Positions 26,709-36,298 of a DNA stretch of 64,000 nucleotides are shown here, one piece after another. Origin of the DNA: Sterolibacterium sp. (lineage in GTDB: Bacteria > Pseudomonadota > Gammaproteobacteria > Burkholderiales > Rhodocyclaceae); assembly GCA_018062105.1 (NCBI GenBank), contig JAGOSV010000006.1, forward strand, positions 1 through 64,000. Direction: 5' to 3'. Under the pieces are notes generated by a model that was not told the DNA's origin, searched no databases, and was given only the letters and a program-made list of their open reading frames with translations. Each line of letters starts with the position of its first letter. Position 1 is the first letter of the stretch. Both the position numbers and the translations under genes were made by a program.

Positions 26709-28415
26709 TTACCGCACCGCGCCGCCCGGCCTGGCCAGATACTCGTCACGCAGGGCACGGCGCAGGATCTTGCCGACATTGGTCTTGGGCAATTCACTGC
26801 GAAACTCGATATGGCGTGGAATCTTGTAGCCCGTCAACGTCTGCTTGCAATGGGCGATGACCGACTCCGCCGTCAGGGCAGCATCCTTCTTTACCACGAA
26901 GATCATCACCGCCTCGCCGGATTTTTCATCCGGCACACCGATGGCCGCCACCTCCAGCACCCCCGGATGTGCTGCCACCACGTCCTCGATCTCATTGGGA
27001 TAAACATTGAAGCCTGACACGAGAATCATGTCCTTCTTGCGGTCAACGATACGGACAAAGCCGCGCTCATCCATGATTCCCACATCGCCCGTCAGCAAAA
27101 AGCCATCTGCCAGCAACACCTTGGCCGTTTCCTCCGGGCGATTCCAGTAGCCCTTCATCACCTGCGGCCCGCGCACACAGATTTCGCCCGTCTCGCCCAC
27201 CGCCAGATATTGCCCGTCATCACTGCGGATGGTCACCTCGGTCGACGGCAGCGGCAAACCGATCGAGCCGTTGTAATCCGGCAGATCGAGCGGATTGATG
27301 GTGGCGGCGGGGGATGTCTCCGTCAACCCATAGGCTTCGATCAGCGGATGGCCGGTCACCTGTTTCCAGCGCTCCGCCACTGGCCGCTGCACGGCCATGC
27401 CGCCCCCCAGCGTGATTTTCAGGCTGGAAAAATCGAGCCGTGCAAAATCCGGATGCTGGAGCAAGGCATTGAACAGCGTATTCACGCCGGTCAGACAAGT
27501 GAAACGGTGCCTGGACAATTCCTTGACGAAGCCCGGAATGTCACGCGGATTGGTAATCAGCACATTGGCCGCCCCGACCTTCAGGAACGTCAGGCAATTC
27601 GCTGTCAGGGCAAAGATGTGATACAGCGGCAAAGCCGTCACGATCAGCTCGGTCTGGCCGGGATTCAGCACCGGTGTCAGCCAGGCATGCGCCTGCTGCA
27701 AGTTGGCCACGATGTTGCCATGTGTCAGCATCGCCCCCTTGGCCACGCCGGTCGTGCCGCCGGTATATTGCAGAAAAGCGATGTCGTCGCGCGTGATCCG
27801 CACCGTCTGGAACTCCGCTGCTGCTCCCTGTGCCAGAGCGTTTTTCAAACGCACAGCATCGGGAAGGCGATAAGGGGGCGCCATTTTCTTGATGTAGCGC
27901 ACCGCCAGATTGATCAGCGGCCCCTTGACGGCACCGAGCATGTCGCCCAGACCCGTCACCATGACATGCCGCAAGGGCACCGTGCCCTGCGCCAGCACCT
28001 CCTGCAACACATGGGCAAAATTCTCGACGATGACGATGGCCTCGGCACCGGAGTCCTTCAACTGATGCTCCAGCTCACGCGGCGTGTACAGCGGATTGCA
28101 ATTGACCACGATATATCCGGCCCGCAGCGCACCGAACAGACAGACCGGGTACTGCAGCAGATTGGGCATCATCAGGGCAATACGCGCGCCCCTCGGCAGC
28201 TTCAGCACCGCCTGCAGGTAGGCCGCAAAGTTTCTCGCCTGCCGGTTCAGTTCGGCATACCCCAGGGCACGCCCCATGTTGATATAGGCCGTGCGTGCCG
28301 CATACTTGCCGACACTTTTATCGAACAGATCCGCCAGTGAGCTGAACTCGTCGAGATCAACCTCCTCAGGGACCCCCGGCATGTAACTCTTCAGCCAGAT
28401 CTTTTCCACGCGCAT
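26709..28415 (-). CDS. fadD: Long-chain acyl-CoA synthetase FadD
   Basis: Activates fatty acids (possibly sterol side-chain acids) to acyl-CoA by an adenylate intermediate. The 568-residue protein from ATG 28415 opens [16 protein letters not shown], the usual FadD start. It has the P-loop-like [12 protein letters not shown] motif, AYGLTETSP, the hinge [23 protein letters not shown] and a C-terminal lysine in [13 protein letters not shown] 13-codon longer version from TTG 28454 cannot be excluded, because AGGAGG abuts ATG 28415 directly. It is followed by ubiX after five bases. Confidence 0.93.
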   Translation of the reverse strand: MRVEKIWLKSYMPGVPEEVDLDEFSSLADLFDKSVGKYAARTAYINMGRALGYAELNRQARNFAAYLQAVLKLPRGARIALMMPNLLQYPVCLFGALRAGYIVVNCNPLYTPRELEHQLKDSGAEAIVIVENFAHVLQEVLAQGTVPLRHVMVTGLGDMLGAVKGPLINLAVRYIKKMAPPYRLPDAVRLKNALAQGAAAEFQTVRITRDDIAFLQYTGGTTGVAKGAMLTHGNIVANLQQAHAWLTPVLNPGQTELIVTALPLYHIFALTANCLTFLKVGAANVLITNPRDIPGFVKELSRHRFTCLTGVNTLFNALLQHPDFARLDFSSLKITLGGGMAVQRPVAERWKQVTGHPLIEAYGLTETSPAATINPLDLPDYNGSIGLPLPSTEVTIRSDDGQYLAVGETGEICVRGPQVMKGYWNRPEETAKVLLADGFLLTGDVGIMDERGFVRIVDRKKDMILVSGFNVYPNEIEDVVAAHPGVLEVAAIGVPDEKSGEAVMIFVVKKDAALTAESVIAHCKQTLTGYKIPRHIEFRSELPKTNVGKILRRALRDEYLARPGGAVR

Positions 28416-28509
28416 CCTCCTCGTTTCATCAACTCGCCAGGAACTTCGCTGCAAACGTCTCAGGGCTCACGAGCCACCCTTCTGCCGTGACCGCACCGGC
28501 CTGTCCAAA

Positions 28510-28833
28510 CTAACGCTGGAGCTTGTCGAATTTGTCCGTGACCTTGGCCCACTCCTCAGCATCGGGCAAAGACTCCTTGCGCTCGATGATCGGCTTCCAG
28601 AGCTTCGACAACTCGGCATTCAAGGGGGTGAAGCGCTCCTGACCGGCCGGTACATCATCCTCGGCAAAAATCGCCTCGACCGGACACTCGGCCACACACA
28701 GGGTGCAATCGATACACTCATCCGGATCGATGACCAGAAAATTCGGCCCCTCACGAAAAGCATCCACCGGGCAGACATCCACGCAATCCGTATATTTGCA
28801 CTGGATGCAGGACTCGGTTACCACATAGGTCAT
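28510..28833 (-). CDS. fdxA: 7Fe-type ferredoxin FdxA
   Basis: 107-residue electron carrier. Two cluster motifs are seen near the N-terminus: [15 protein letters not shown] (a [3Fe-4S]-type arrangement with C-x2-C and later Cys-Pro) and [13 protein letters not shown] ([4Fe-4S]). The ~50-residue C-terminal helix with KWPI-like [15 protein letters not shown] is typical of FdxA. ATG 28833 begins MTYVVTESC and is preceded by GGAAGGGAAG; the frame is open further upstream without support. It lies between fadD and a steroid-reductase-like gene, all minus strand, so it may supply electrons nearby (inference). Confidence 0.94.
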   Translation of the reverse strand: MTYVVTESCIQCKYTDCVDVCPVDAFREGPNFLVIDPDECIDCTLCVAECPVEAIFAEDDVPAGQERFTPLNAELSKLWKPIIERKESLPDAEEWAKVTDKFDKLQR

Positions 28834-28969
28834 GTCAAACTTCCCTTCCACACACTGGCATGCCTGAGCATGCTCAACAATCCACCCACGACGCGATCCA
28901 TCCACGGCGATTATACGGAAGAAGGGCAGAGCGGAAACAGATGACCTGCCCGCCACTATAGTTTCCGGG

Positions 28970-29731
28970 TCAAAGCAAAAATGGAACGATCGCCTTGCGT
29001 TCCGGCGGATAGTCCGGGAAGGTGGCGCGGTACCAGCGGTGGCTGTGGATGGCGCGCGGCACCAGATTGGCGAGTGTGAACAACACGAATACCAGACCCG
29101 CCTGCGTCAGGCTCATCAGAGCCCAGCCAATCCACAGCAAAATCTCGCCAAAGTAGTTGGCGGCAGAGACATAACGAAAAGCACCACCATAAGGGATCTT
29201 GTAACCGGTCGAACCGTCGCTGCGCAGGTTGATGAGGATGTTGTCGGCCTGGAAGTTGATCAGCCAGCCGGTCAGCGCAACTGCCAGACCACAAATGAAC
29301 CACGGCGTGGCAAACCAGGTATCGCTCGCCAGATGTGCGGCATGGGAAACCGCATAGCCATTGGCATAGCCATTCATCAGATTGAACGCGAAGCCAAACA
29401 CCACGGCCAGGATCGGAAAACGCTTGCCCTGGTCATTACGTCGCATCGGATAGAGCAGGCCACGATGCAGGTAATGCGCCTGCCACAGCCCGAACAGCAC
29501 CAGTGCAACCGTCGAATGCGCCTCTGCCATCAGCCAGAAAGTCACGGCGAAAGCAAACAGCTGCGGCGATTCAAACAACAGCCAGGCAACCGGTGACGGC
29601 AGTGTCCACGCCGTTGCACCGGACTTCCGCAGCCGGCCGTAGGCACTCATGTTCAGGGCGGTGCCGAACAAGGTAAACACACCAAGCACCAGGATGGCGA
29701 TCAAGACGCCCGTGTACCCGTCGAAATTCAT
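28970..29731 (-). CDS. Steroid 5-alpha-reductase family membrane protein
   Basis: 253 residues with about six or seven membrane helices. The C-terminal half carries the signature of the SRD5A / DUF1295-like methyltransferase-reductase superfamily: [38 protein letters not shown] and [23 protein letters not shown], closely like eukaryotic SRD5A1-type 3-oxo-5-alpha-steroid 4-dehydrogenases (NADPH site). ATG 29731 is chosen over TTG 29740, since AAGGA lies 11 bases upstream of it. If functional it would reduce the delta-4 double bond of a 3-ketosteroid, or a related enone lipid, in the inner membrane. Substrate is unproven. Confidence 0.8.
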   Translation of the reverse strand: MNFDGYTGVLIAILVLGVFTLFGTALNMSAYGRLRKSGATAWTLPSPVAWLLFESPQLFAFAVTFWLMAEAHSTVALVLFGLWQAHYLHRGLLYPMRRNDQGKRFPILAVVFGFAFNLMNGYANGYAVSHAAHLASDTWFATPWFICGLAVALTGWLINFQADNILINLRSDGSTGYKIPYGGAFRYVSAANYFGEILLWIGWALMSLTQAGLVFVLFTLANLVPRAIHSHRWYRATFPDYPPERKAIVPFLL

Positions 29732-29941
29732 CAGTCTCAAGTCCTTTCAAACGCTGCCAGAAACGCCTGTATTGTTGTATTGACGCGACTTTCAGGGCAG
29801 ATCATACCGGCAGAATGCTACCTGCCAACGGCAATAACACGGCGTCACGAGCAAAACGATACCGGCACCAGACAGGCGAGCAACATCCTTCTGCGCCTGC
29901 CTCCTCAACGACCTGATGTGATCTCCATGCCACGGAACACG

Positions 29942-30107
29942 CCTATTGATCCGGCGCGCAAATGAATGAAGTCGTCACCCCGGCGAAGGTGACCGAAGGA
30001 AATGCCCTTGGGTGCCGGGGCCCAGGGGGGAAAGCGAGTCCGTTACTGGATTCCGGCGTTCGCCGGAATGACGAAAACTGTAGACTTCATCGCGCCGGAT
30101 CAATAGG
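29942..30107. mobile_element. MITE-like element with 17-bp perfect terminal inverted repeats
   Basis: CCTATTGATCCGGCGCG at 29942-29958 is the exact reverse complement of 30091-30107. Just inside both ends ATGAAGTC/GACTTCAT continues the pairing imperfectly. The 166-bp body has no coding frame of note and includes the perfect hairpin TTCCGGCG-TT-CGCCGGAA (30051-30068), akin to REP-like palindromes of many proteobacteria. The element lies in the 520-base gap (29732-30251) between the steroid-reductase-like gene and the histidine kinase; the rest of that gap shows no gene or clear promoter. Confidence 0.75.
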
Positions 30108-30251
30108 ACACCATTGCACCAGATTCAGCAATCCAACGACCCAACGATTGCCGACAGGGAAGGCAAGCTCCCATCGGAGACAAAGCCCAAAGCCCATCCT
30201 TGTTTCATGGCGGTGAATCTGCCATCATCGCGCGGCTAACGAGTTGCCATC

Positions 30252-31523
30252 ATGAATCACGAACCTGGACACCGCCACGAACCCCCGCCGGACGCCCTGC
30301 CGCACGCCGGACAGGAGCTATCGCCCGGCGAAACCTTGCGTCTGGCAGAAGCCTTCCGCATCTTCAATCAAGCCTCGGAAGATCTATCGACGGCCTACAC
30401 CCGGCTGCAAGGCCAGGTAGCCGAGCTGACCAGCGAGCTGGCAGCGGCCAATGGTGCCCTGCGCCAGCAATACCAGGAAAAGGCAGCGCTGACCGAGCGT
30501 CTCTCGCTGCTGCTGGACGCCCTGCCCGCTGGTGTCGTGGTGCTCGATGCCGAAGGCCGCCTCGTCCAGATCAACCCGGCCGCCCTGGTCGCCTTGGGCA
30601 TCCCCCTGACCGATTTTTCCTGGCCGGACATCGAGCGTGACCAACTGCAACCCGCCGGCACTCCGGGCGAATATCTGGTCGCCGCTGGCCGCCGCCTGGC
30701 CGTCACCGTGACCCCGCTGGATTCCGCCGGTGGGCGCATCGTCCTGCTGCACGACATCACCGAAGCCCACCGTCTCAAGGTGCAAGCCGAACGCCACGAC
30801 CGGCTGGCCGCCATGGGCGAAATGGCAGCGCAACTGGCGCATCAGCTGCGCACTCCGCTGGCAGCCGCGCTACTGTACGCCGCCAATCTGGAAAACCCCG
30901 ATCTGCCAACACCCACACGCATCAACATCGCCGAAAAGACCGTCGCCCGCCTCAAGCATCTGGAACGGCTGATCCAGGACATGCTGCTGTTCGCCCGAGG
31001 GGAAGTGCTCGGCCGCGAAGCCGTCAATGTCCAGGAAATGCTCGACGAACTGCACCACACCCTCGAACCACTCGCCCGCAGCCGTCACATCGACTTCTCG
31101 GTCATCCGCGCCCAGGACGTGCTGCCGACTTGGCATGGCAACCGCAAGGCCGTGGTCGGCGGGTTGGTCAATCTGCTGGAAAACGCCCTGCACGCCACCG
31201 CCGCTGCCAAGAACACGGGCACGATGCAGGACGCAACACCGGGCAAAGTCACCCTGACGGCCGACTGCGACGACAACCACACGCTGATTTTCCGCATCCG
31301 CGACAACGGCTGTGGCATGCCGCCCAGCGTCGTGTCCCGCCTGTTCGAACCGTTCTTCACCACCCGCACCGAAGGCACCGGTCTAGGGCTGGCCATTGCC
31401 CGTGGCGTGATCCGTGCCCACCAGGGCGAAATCCGGGTGGAATCCACCGAAGGTGTGGGTACGGAATTCATCGTCACCCTGCCACTGCAGCCCGGTCAAA
31501 ATCTCGATACAGAAAACCCATGA
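30252..31523 (+). CDS. Flagellar two-component sensor kinase (FleS/FlrB type)
   Basis: 423-residue cytosolic histidine kinase. A coiled-coil N-terminus (about 35-85) leads to a PAS-like domain (about 90-175), a HisKA H-box AHQLRTPLAAAL (His near residue 197), and a HATPase_c domain with NLLENALHA (N box), IRDNGCGMP (G1) and GTGLGLAIARG (G2). No membrane helix is present, as in FleS/FlrB. Its stop overlaps the regulator gene by four bases (ATGA), and fliE follows, which supports a flagellar role. Likely phosphorylates the downstream sigma-54 activator. Confidence 0.88.
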   Translation: MNHEPGHRHEPPPDALPHAGQELSPGETLRLAEAFRIFNQASEDLSTAYTRLQGQVAELTSELAAANGALRQQYQEKAALTERLSLLLDALPAGVVVLDAEGRLVQINPAALVALGIPLTDFSWPDIERDQLQPAGTPGEYLVAAGRRLAVTVTPLDSAGGRIVLLHDITEAHRLKVQAERHDRLAAMGEMAAQLAHQLRTPLAAALLYAANLENPDLPTPTRINIAEKTVARLKHLERLIQDMLLFARGEVLGREAVNVQEMLDELHHTLEPLARSRHIDFSVIRAQDVLPTWHGNRKAVVGGLVNLLENALHATAAAKNTGTMQDATPGKVTLTADCDDNHTLIFRIRDNGCGMPPSVVSRLFEPFFTTRTEGTGLGLAIARGVIRAHQGEIRVESTEGVGTEFIVTLPLQPGQNLDTENP

Positions 31524-32917
31524 ACGAACCTCTGAACCTCCTGGTCGTCGAGGACGACGATGCCTTGCGCGATGCCCTGCTGATCACCCTGGAGGCAGCC
31601 GGACACACCGCCTGTGGCGCAGATGGCGGACCACAAGCCCTGCAAATGCTGGCCAGGAAAACCTTCAGCATGGTGATCTCCGACCTGCGTATGTCGCCCA
31701 TGAACGGGCTGGAATTGCTGCACGAAATCCGTGCCGGCTGGCCGACCCTGCCCGTCTTGCTGATGACTGCCTTCGGCGATGTCGACAAGGCCGTGGCCGC
31801 CATGCGCGGCGGTGCCTGCGACTTCATGATGAAACCTTTCGAGCCCAAAACCCTGCTCGAACAAATTGCCCGCTATGCCGTCCCTCCGGCCTCCGACAGC
31901 GTGGTGGCCGAAGATGCCCGCACGCGCGAAGTCCTGCTGCTTGCTGCCCGCGTCGCACGCAGTGAAGCCACCGTCCTGCTGACCGGCGAATCCGGGGTGG
32001 GCAAGGAAGTCTTTGCCCGCTACATCCACGACCAGTCCTCGCGCAGCAAAGGCCCGTTCGTGGCCATCAACTGTGCGGCGATTCCCGACAGCCTGCTCGA
32101 AGCCACCCTGTTCGGCTACGAAAAAGGGGCCTTCACCGGCGCACAGACCGCCCAGGCCGGCAAATTCGAACAGGCCAATAGCGGCACTCTGCTGCTCGAC
32201 GAAATTTCAGAAATGCCGCTACCCCTGCAAGCCAAGCTGTTGCGCGTGTTGCAGGAACGCGAGGTCGAGCGGGTCGGCGGCAAAAAGCCCGTTGTACTCG
32301 ACATCCGCGTGCTGGCCACCAGCAATCGCAACATGGCCGAAGAAGTCCGGCGTGGCCACTTCCGTGAAGACCTCTATTACCGCCTCAACGTCTTCCCCAT
32401 CGAAATTCCCTCGCTGCGCGAACGCCCTGCCGACATCGTGCCCCTGGCCCGTTTTTTTGTCGCCCTGCATGGCCAGCGTGCCGGCGGAACGGCAAATATT
32501 GCCGCATCAGCCGAGGCAAAACTTGCCGCCCACCCCTGGCCCGGCAATGTCCGCGAGCTGGAAAACGCCATGCAGCGTGCCCTGATCCTGGCACCTGCGG
32601 CCAGCATCGAAGCCGAACACCTGCTGCTCAACAGCGCCGGACGAGAAATCTCCGGCACCGCCAGCACGGCCACTGCCACCATCCCCACCAGCACACCTGC
32701 CCCCCCCCACGCTGCACCCGCCCCCGAACGGCCAGAGGGTGCGGAACGCATGCAGGATCTCGAACGTCGCCACATCCTCGAAACACTGGAAGCCGTCGGC
32801 GGCTCACGCAAGCTGGCCATCGAACGGCTGGGGATTTCGGAGCGAACCTTGCGTTACAAGCTGAAACAATATCGCGAAGAAGGCTGGCTGAAAGGCAAAT
32901 CCGAACACGACGAATGA
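31520..32917 (+). CDS. Sigma-54-dependent flagellar response regulator (FleR/FlrC type)
   Basis: 465-residue NtrC-family regulator. Receiver domain 1-120 has the acidic pocket VVEDDD and phospho-acceptor aspartate near 54 (MVISDLRM). The AAA+ domain (about 130-370) has Walker A GESGVGKE, the sigma-54 contact loop GAFTGA and Walker B GTLLLDEI. A Thr/Pro/Ala-rich linker precedes the Fis-type HTH (KLAIERLGISERTLRYKL). ATG 31520 overlaps the kinase stop. A sigma-54 promoter lies immediately downstream, in front of fliE. Confidence 0.92.
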   Translation: MNEPLNLLVVEDDDALRDALLITLEAAGHTACGADGGPQALQMLARKTFSMVISDLRMSPMNGLELLHEIRAGWPTLPVLLMTAFGDVDKAVAAMRGGACDFMMKPFEPKTLLEQIARYAVPPASDSVVAEDARTREVLLLAARVARSEATVLLTGESGVGKEVFARYIHDQSSRSKGPFVAINCAAIPDSLLEATLFGYEKGAFTGAQTAQAGKFEQANSGTLLLDEISEMPLPLQAKLLRVLQEREVERVGGKKPVVLDIRVLATSNRNMAEEVRRGHFREDLYYRLNVFPIEIPSLRERPADIVPLARFFVALHGQRAGGTANIAASAEAKLAAHPWPGNVRELENAMQRALILAPAASIEAEHLLLNSAGREISGTASTATATIPTSTPAPPHAAPAPERPEGAERMQDLERRHILETLEAVGGSRKLAIERLGISERTLRYKLKQYREEGWLKGKSEHDE

Positions 32918-32933
32918 GCCAGCAGAAGATTTT

Positions 32934-32950
32934 TGGCATGCCGTTTGCTA
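32934..32950 (+). promoter_or_regulatory. Sigma-54 promoter upstream of fliE
   Basis: TGGCATGCCGTTTGCTA, with the invariant GG (32935-32936) and GC (32947-32948) ten bases apart, matches the -24/-12 consensus. It is 17 bases after the fleR-type stop and 59 bases before the fliE ATG, which suits activation by the regulator encoded just upstream. Confidence 0.8.
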
Positions 32951-33008
32951 ATATAACGCAGGCAATCCGGGTCAACGACGAACCCTGCCGACCGTAGAGG
33001 AGGTCATC

Positions 33009-33338
33009 ATGTCGATCGACACACGAGCACTGGATCAAATGCTGGCGGAACTGCGCACCGCCAGCACGGGTGCGTCCGGCAAACCCGCCGCACAGAACAC
33101 CCCCGCCACCGGTGGTGCCGACTTCGCCGCCGCACTGAAAACGGCCATCAGCGAAGTCAATCAGGCACAGCAATCCGCCCAGCAGATGTCACAAGAGTTT
33201 GCCGCCGGCAACAGTGACGTCAATCTGCAGGATGTCATGGTCAACCTGCAAAAAGCCAACCTCTCCTTCCAGCAGATGGTGCAGGTACGCAACAAGCTGG
33301 TGACGGCTTACCACGACATCATGAATATGCCGGTGTAA
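33009..33338 (+). CDS. fliE: Flagellar hook-basal body protein FliE
   Basis: 109-residue export-gate/rod adaptor protein linking the MS ring to the rod. The family's C-terminal signature is seen: LQDVMVNLQKANLSFQQMVQVRNKLVTAYHDIMNMPV; the N-terminal third is low-complexity Ala/Thr-rich. GAGGAGG precedes ATG 33009. fliE normally heads a fliEFGHIJ operon, but here it is followed at 33436 by an unrelated decarboxylase, so it is separated from fliF. It is the only basal-body gene in the window. Confidence 0.93.
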   Translation: MSIDTRALDQMLAELRTASTGASGKPAAQNTPATGGADFAAALKTAISEVNQAQQSAQQMSQEFAAGNSDVNLQDVMVNLQKANLSFQQMVQVRNKLVTAYHDIMNMPV

Positions 33339-33435
33339 CATCTCCGCGTTGCTGTAGCCTGACCTCTTTTTCTCATCTCCTCCTCTCCGTCGCAATGCGG
33401 GCAGCCTGCCGTACTGTCCTCTTCCCTTCTCCATC

Positions 33436-34998
33436 GTGAACCTTCCTGCGCAGCCGCCTTCCGGAGCCGCTCTTCCGACGGATACCTGCAACGCATCCCA
33501 AAATCCTGCCGGCCACAGCCTGGATCCCGACGACTGGCACGCGCTGCGTGCCCAGGCGCACCGCATGCTGGACGACATCCTCGACTACCAGCAAAATATC
33601 CGCAGCCGCCCCGTCTGGCAGCCCATCCCGGCGGATGAGCGCACACATTTCCAGCAAACCCTGCCCGATCATGGCAGCCCGCTAGACAGCGTCCACGACG
33701 AATTCATGCAGCACATCCTGCCCTATGTCATCGGCAACGCTCACCCCGGTTTCATGGGCTGGGTACATGGTGCCGGCAGCCCCGTCGGTATGCTGGCCGA
33801 CATGCTGGCGGCCGGCATCAATGCCAATCTCGGCGGCCGCGAACAGATACCCGTCGAAGTCGAACGCCAGATCACCCGCTGGATGCGCGAGCTATTCCAG
33901 TTTCCAGAAACGGCCAGCGGCCTGTTCGTCACTGGCACCTCGATGGCCAATCTGGTTGCCCTGCTGGTTGCCCGTGCCCGCGCCCTGGGGGTCGATGTCC
34001 GGCGGCAGGGGCTGCACGCCAGCAACCACCAACTCGTCGCCTACACCTCGGCCGGAGCGCACAAGTGCATCTACAAAGCCATGGACATGGCGGGTATCGG
34101 CAGTGATTTCCTGCGCATCATCCCGACCAATGCCCGGCACGAAATGGAGATCACCGCCCTCGAACAGTGCATCGCTGCTGACCGCACCGCCGGCCTGCAA
34201 CCCTTTTTCATCGCCGCCACTGCCGGCTCGGTCGATGTCGGCGCCATCGACCCACTGGCCGATCTGGCGCACCTGGCTGCCCGTGAAGGATTGTGGTTTC
34301 ACATCGACGGTGCCTTCGGCGCACTGGGCATACTGGCCGACGACATCGCCCCGCTGCTGGCCGGCATCGAACAGGCCGACTCCATTGCCTTCGACTTCCA
34401 CAAATGGCTGCAAGTCCCCTATGACGCTGGCTTTGTCCTGGTGCGTGAAGGCAGCCAGCAGATCGACACCTTCGCCATGCCCGTCGCCTATCTGGGGCGC
34501 GATTCCCGAGGCATGGCAGCAGGCTCTCCCTGGCCCTGTGATTTCGGCCCCGATCTGTCACGCAGCTTCAAGGCACTGAAAACCTGGTTTACCTTCAAGG
34601 TCTATGGCCGCGAACGGCTGGGGCAGATGATTTCCTTCACCTGCCAGCTGGCACGCCATCTGGCCGAACAGATCACCGCCTTATCCCAGCTTGAACTGAT
34701 GGCGCCAGTCACGCTCAACATCGTCTGCTTCCGCTACCGCTGCCTAGCCACCCTGAATGCCGACCGCATCAATGCCGCCCTCGTCGTGGCCCTGCAGGAA
34801 TCCGGCATCGCCGCCCCCTCGACCACCATGATCGACGGCCATCTGGCCATCCGCTGTGCCATCGTCAATCACCGCACCCGGCAAGCCGACCTCGACGCCC
34901 TGCTGGCCGCCACGCTGCGACTGGGCGCACAAGTTCTCGCCTCGGGCATCGGTGAAGCCGCTGGCGGCTTCGGCCTGCGTCAAGACGCGGTGGAATGA
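33436..34998 (+). CDS. PLP-dependent (aromatic/glutamate-type) group II decarboxylase
   Basis: 520 residues of fold-type I group II decarboxylase family. VTGTSMANLVALLVAR is the PLP-phosphate segment, HIDGAFGA holds the PLP-nitrogen aspartate (near 291), and FDFHKWLQVPYDAG gives the Schiff-base lysine at about K323. The N-terminus (PDDWHALRAQAHRMLDDILDY and NAHPGFMGWVHGAG) matches aromatic-L-amino-acid-decarboxylase-like proteins. GTG 33436 is the first plausible start. Its stop overlaps the ATP-grasp-like gene by four bases, so the two work together. The amino-acid substrate is unknown. Confidence 0.85.
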   Translation: MNLPAQPPSGAALPTDTCNASQNPAGHSLDPDDWHALRAQAHRMLDDILDYQQNIRSRPVWQPIPADERTHFQQTLPDHGSPLDSVHDEFMQHILPYVIGNAHPGFMGWVHGAGSPVGMLADMLAAGINANLGGREQIPVEVERQITRWMRELFQFPETASGLFVTGTSMANLVALLVARARALGVDVRRQGLHASNHQLVAYTSAGAHKCIYKAMDMAGIGSDFLRIIPTNARHEMEITALEQCIAADRTAGLQPFFIAATAGSVDVGAIDPLADLAHLAAREGLWFHIDGAFGALGILADDIAPLLAGIEQADSIAFDFHKWLQVPYDAGFVLVREGSQQIDTFAMPVAYLGRDSRGMAAGSPWPCDFGPDLSRSFKALKTWFTFKVYGRERLGQMISFTCQLARHLAEQITALSQLELMAPVTLNIVCFRYRCLATLNADRINAALVVALQESGIAAPSTTMIDGHLAIRCAIVNHRTRQADLDALLAATLRLGAQVLASGIGEAAGGFGLRQDAVE

Positions 34999-36257
34999 CC
35001 ACCTTCCCGCTCCTGGGCAATGCCGCGCTGATGCGTCGGGCAATGGCCGGAGAAGACCTGATGCCGCTGGCACAGACACTGCTGGCGCGCGCCCAGGCCA
35101 ACGAGCACGATGCTCACGCCCTGATGGATCTGGCCACCCTCCTGCAATTCCGGGATGAACGCCGGCTGGCCTTGCAGCTGCAAACATTGGCCTTGCGACA
35201 ACAACGGCACTACACCCTGCCGGCACGCCAGCCACCCGCAAACTTCCGCCTGCTGGCCCTCATGGCACCCGGCGATCTGATGACCAATACCCCGCTGGAC
35301 TGTCTGCTCGAACACGCCGGCGCCGATGTCACGCTGGAGATGATCTATCTCGAACAGGGCGAGGAATTCGATGCGCGCAAGGGCAGCCTGCCGGCGCATG
35401 ACGCAATCATCATCGCCCTCGGTGCCGCACAACCTCATGTCAGGCTGCTCGATCATCTGGACGTGGCCCTGCAAAACTGGCCGCATCCCGTCCTGAACCG
35501 TCCCCGACAGACCAGCGAGACCGCACGCGACATCGCCAGCCAGAAGCTGGCCGGCATCCCCGGGCTCCACATCCCCCCCACCCTGCGTATCCCCCGGCAA
35601 CCGCTATACGCACTCGCCCACGGCGAAGATCGCATCGACACGCTGCTCGCCGGCTGCGACTTTCCTCTCATCATCCGGCCACTGGATGCCCACGGCGGAC
35701 AAAGCCTGGAAAAAATGGAGACCCCGGCCGACCTCATTGCCTACCTGGCACGACATCCGGACAGCCACTTCTTCCTCTCGCCCTTCATCGACTACTGTGA
35801 CACCGACGGCATCTATCGCAAATACCGCATCGCCCTGATCGACGGCGTACCACATGCTGTGCATCTGGCCATTTCAGCACACTGGAAAATCCACTACCTG
35901 AATGCCGGCATGGATGAGAGTGCGGCCAAACGTGCCGAAGAAGCCCGCTTCATGGCACAGTTCGACACCGGTTTCGCCCACCGCCACGCCGCTGCCCTGC
36001 ACGCCCTCCACCAACGCATGGCCCTCGACTACCTGGTCATCGACTGCGCCTGCATGCCCGACACCGCTCCTGGCTCCAACCCTAGCTGTGCAACCACATT
36101 GCTGATATTCGAAGTCGACACCGGCGCAGTCGTACATGACTTCGATCCTCCGGCACTCTATCCGTACAAATCCGCCGCCATGCAGCGCATCTTTCACAGC
36201 TTCCGCGCCTTGCTCGAAGACAGATGCCGCCGCAGCGGTGACCACATTAGCCGCTAG
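34995..36257 (+). CDS. ATP-grasp-like protein with N-terminal helical region
   Basis: 420 residues. The first ~75 residues are helical (TPR-like ALMDLATLLQFRDERRLALQLQTLAL). Residues about 85-190 form a Rossmann-like domain (RLLALMAPGDLMTNTPLDCLLE). Residues about 190-410 look like an ATP-grasp domain: FPLIIRPLDAHGGQSLEKM resembles the lysine/glycine loop, RKYRIALIDGVPHAVHLAIS the central strands, and LLIFEVDTGAVVHDFDP the metal-site strand. Translational coupling with the decarboxylase suggests an amine-amino-acid ligation or peptide-like product. The ligase reaction is inference. Confidence 0.7.
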   Translation: MTTFPLLGNAALMRRAMAGEDLMPLAQTLLARAQANEHDAHALMDLATLLQFRDERRLALQLQTLALRQQRHYTLPARQPPANFRLLALMAPGDLMTNTPLDCLLEHAGADVTLEMIYLEQGEEFDARKGSLPAHDAIIIALGAAQPHVRLLDHLDVALQNWPHPVLNRPRQTSETARDIASQKLAGIPGLHIPPTLRIPRQPLYALAHGEDRIDTLLAGCDFPLIIRPLDAHGGQSLEKMETPADLIAYLARHPDSHFFLSPFIDYCDTDGIYRKYRIALIDGVPHAVHLAISAHWKIHYLNAGMDESAAKRAEEARFMAQFDTGFAHRHAAALHALHQRMALDYLVIDCACMPDTAPGSNPSCATTLLIFEVDTGAVVHDFDPPALYPYKSAAMQRIFHSFRALLEDRCRRSGDHISR

Positions 36258-36298
36258 AATGCGGCCTTCCGAATTTCACGAACACCGAGCCTGCCGCC

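Noticed and set aside
30051..30068. Perfect palindrome as an intrinsic terminator
   Set aside because: No T-run on either strand and no gene ending nearby; it is better explained as the internal hairpin of the MITE-like element.
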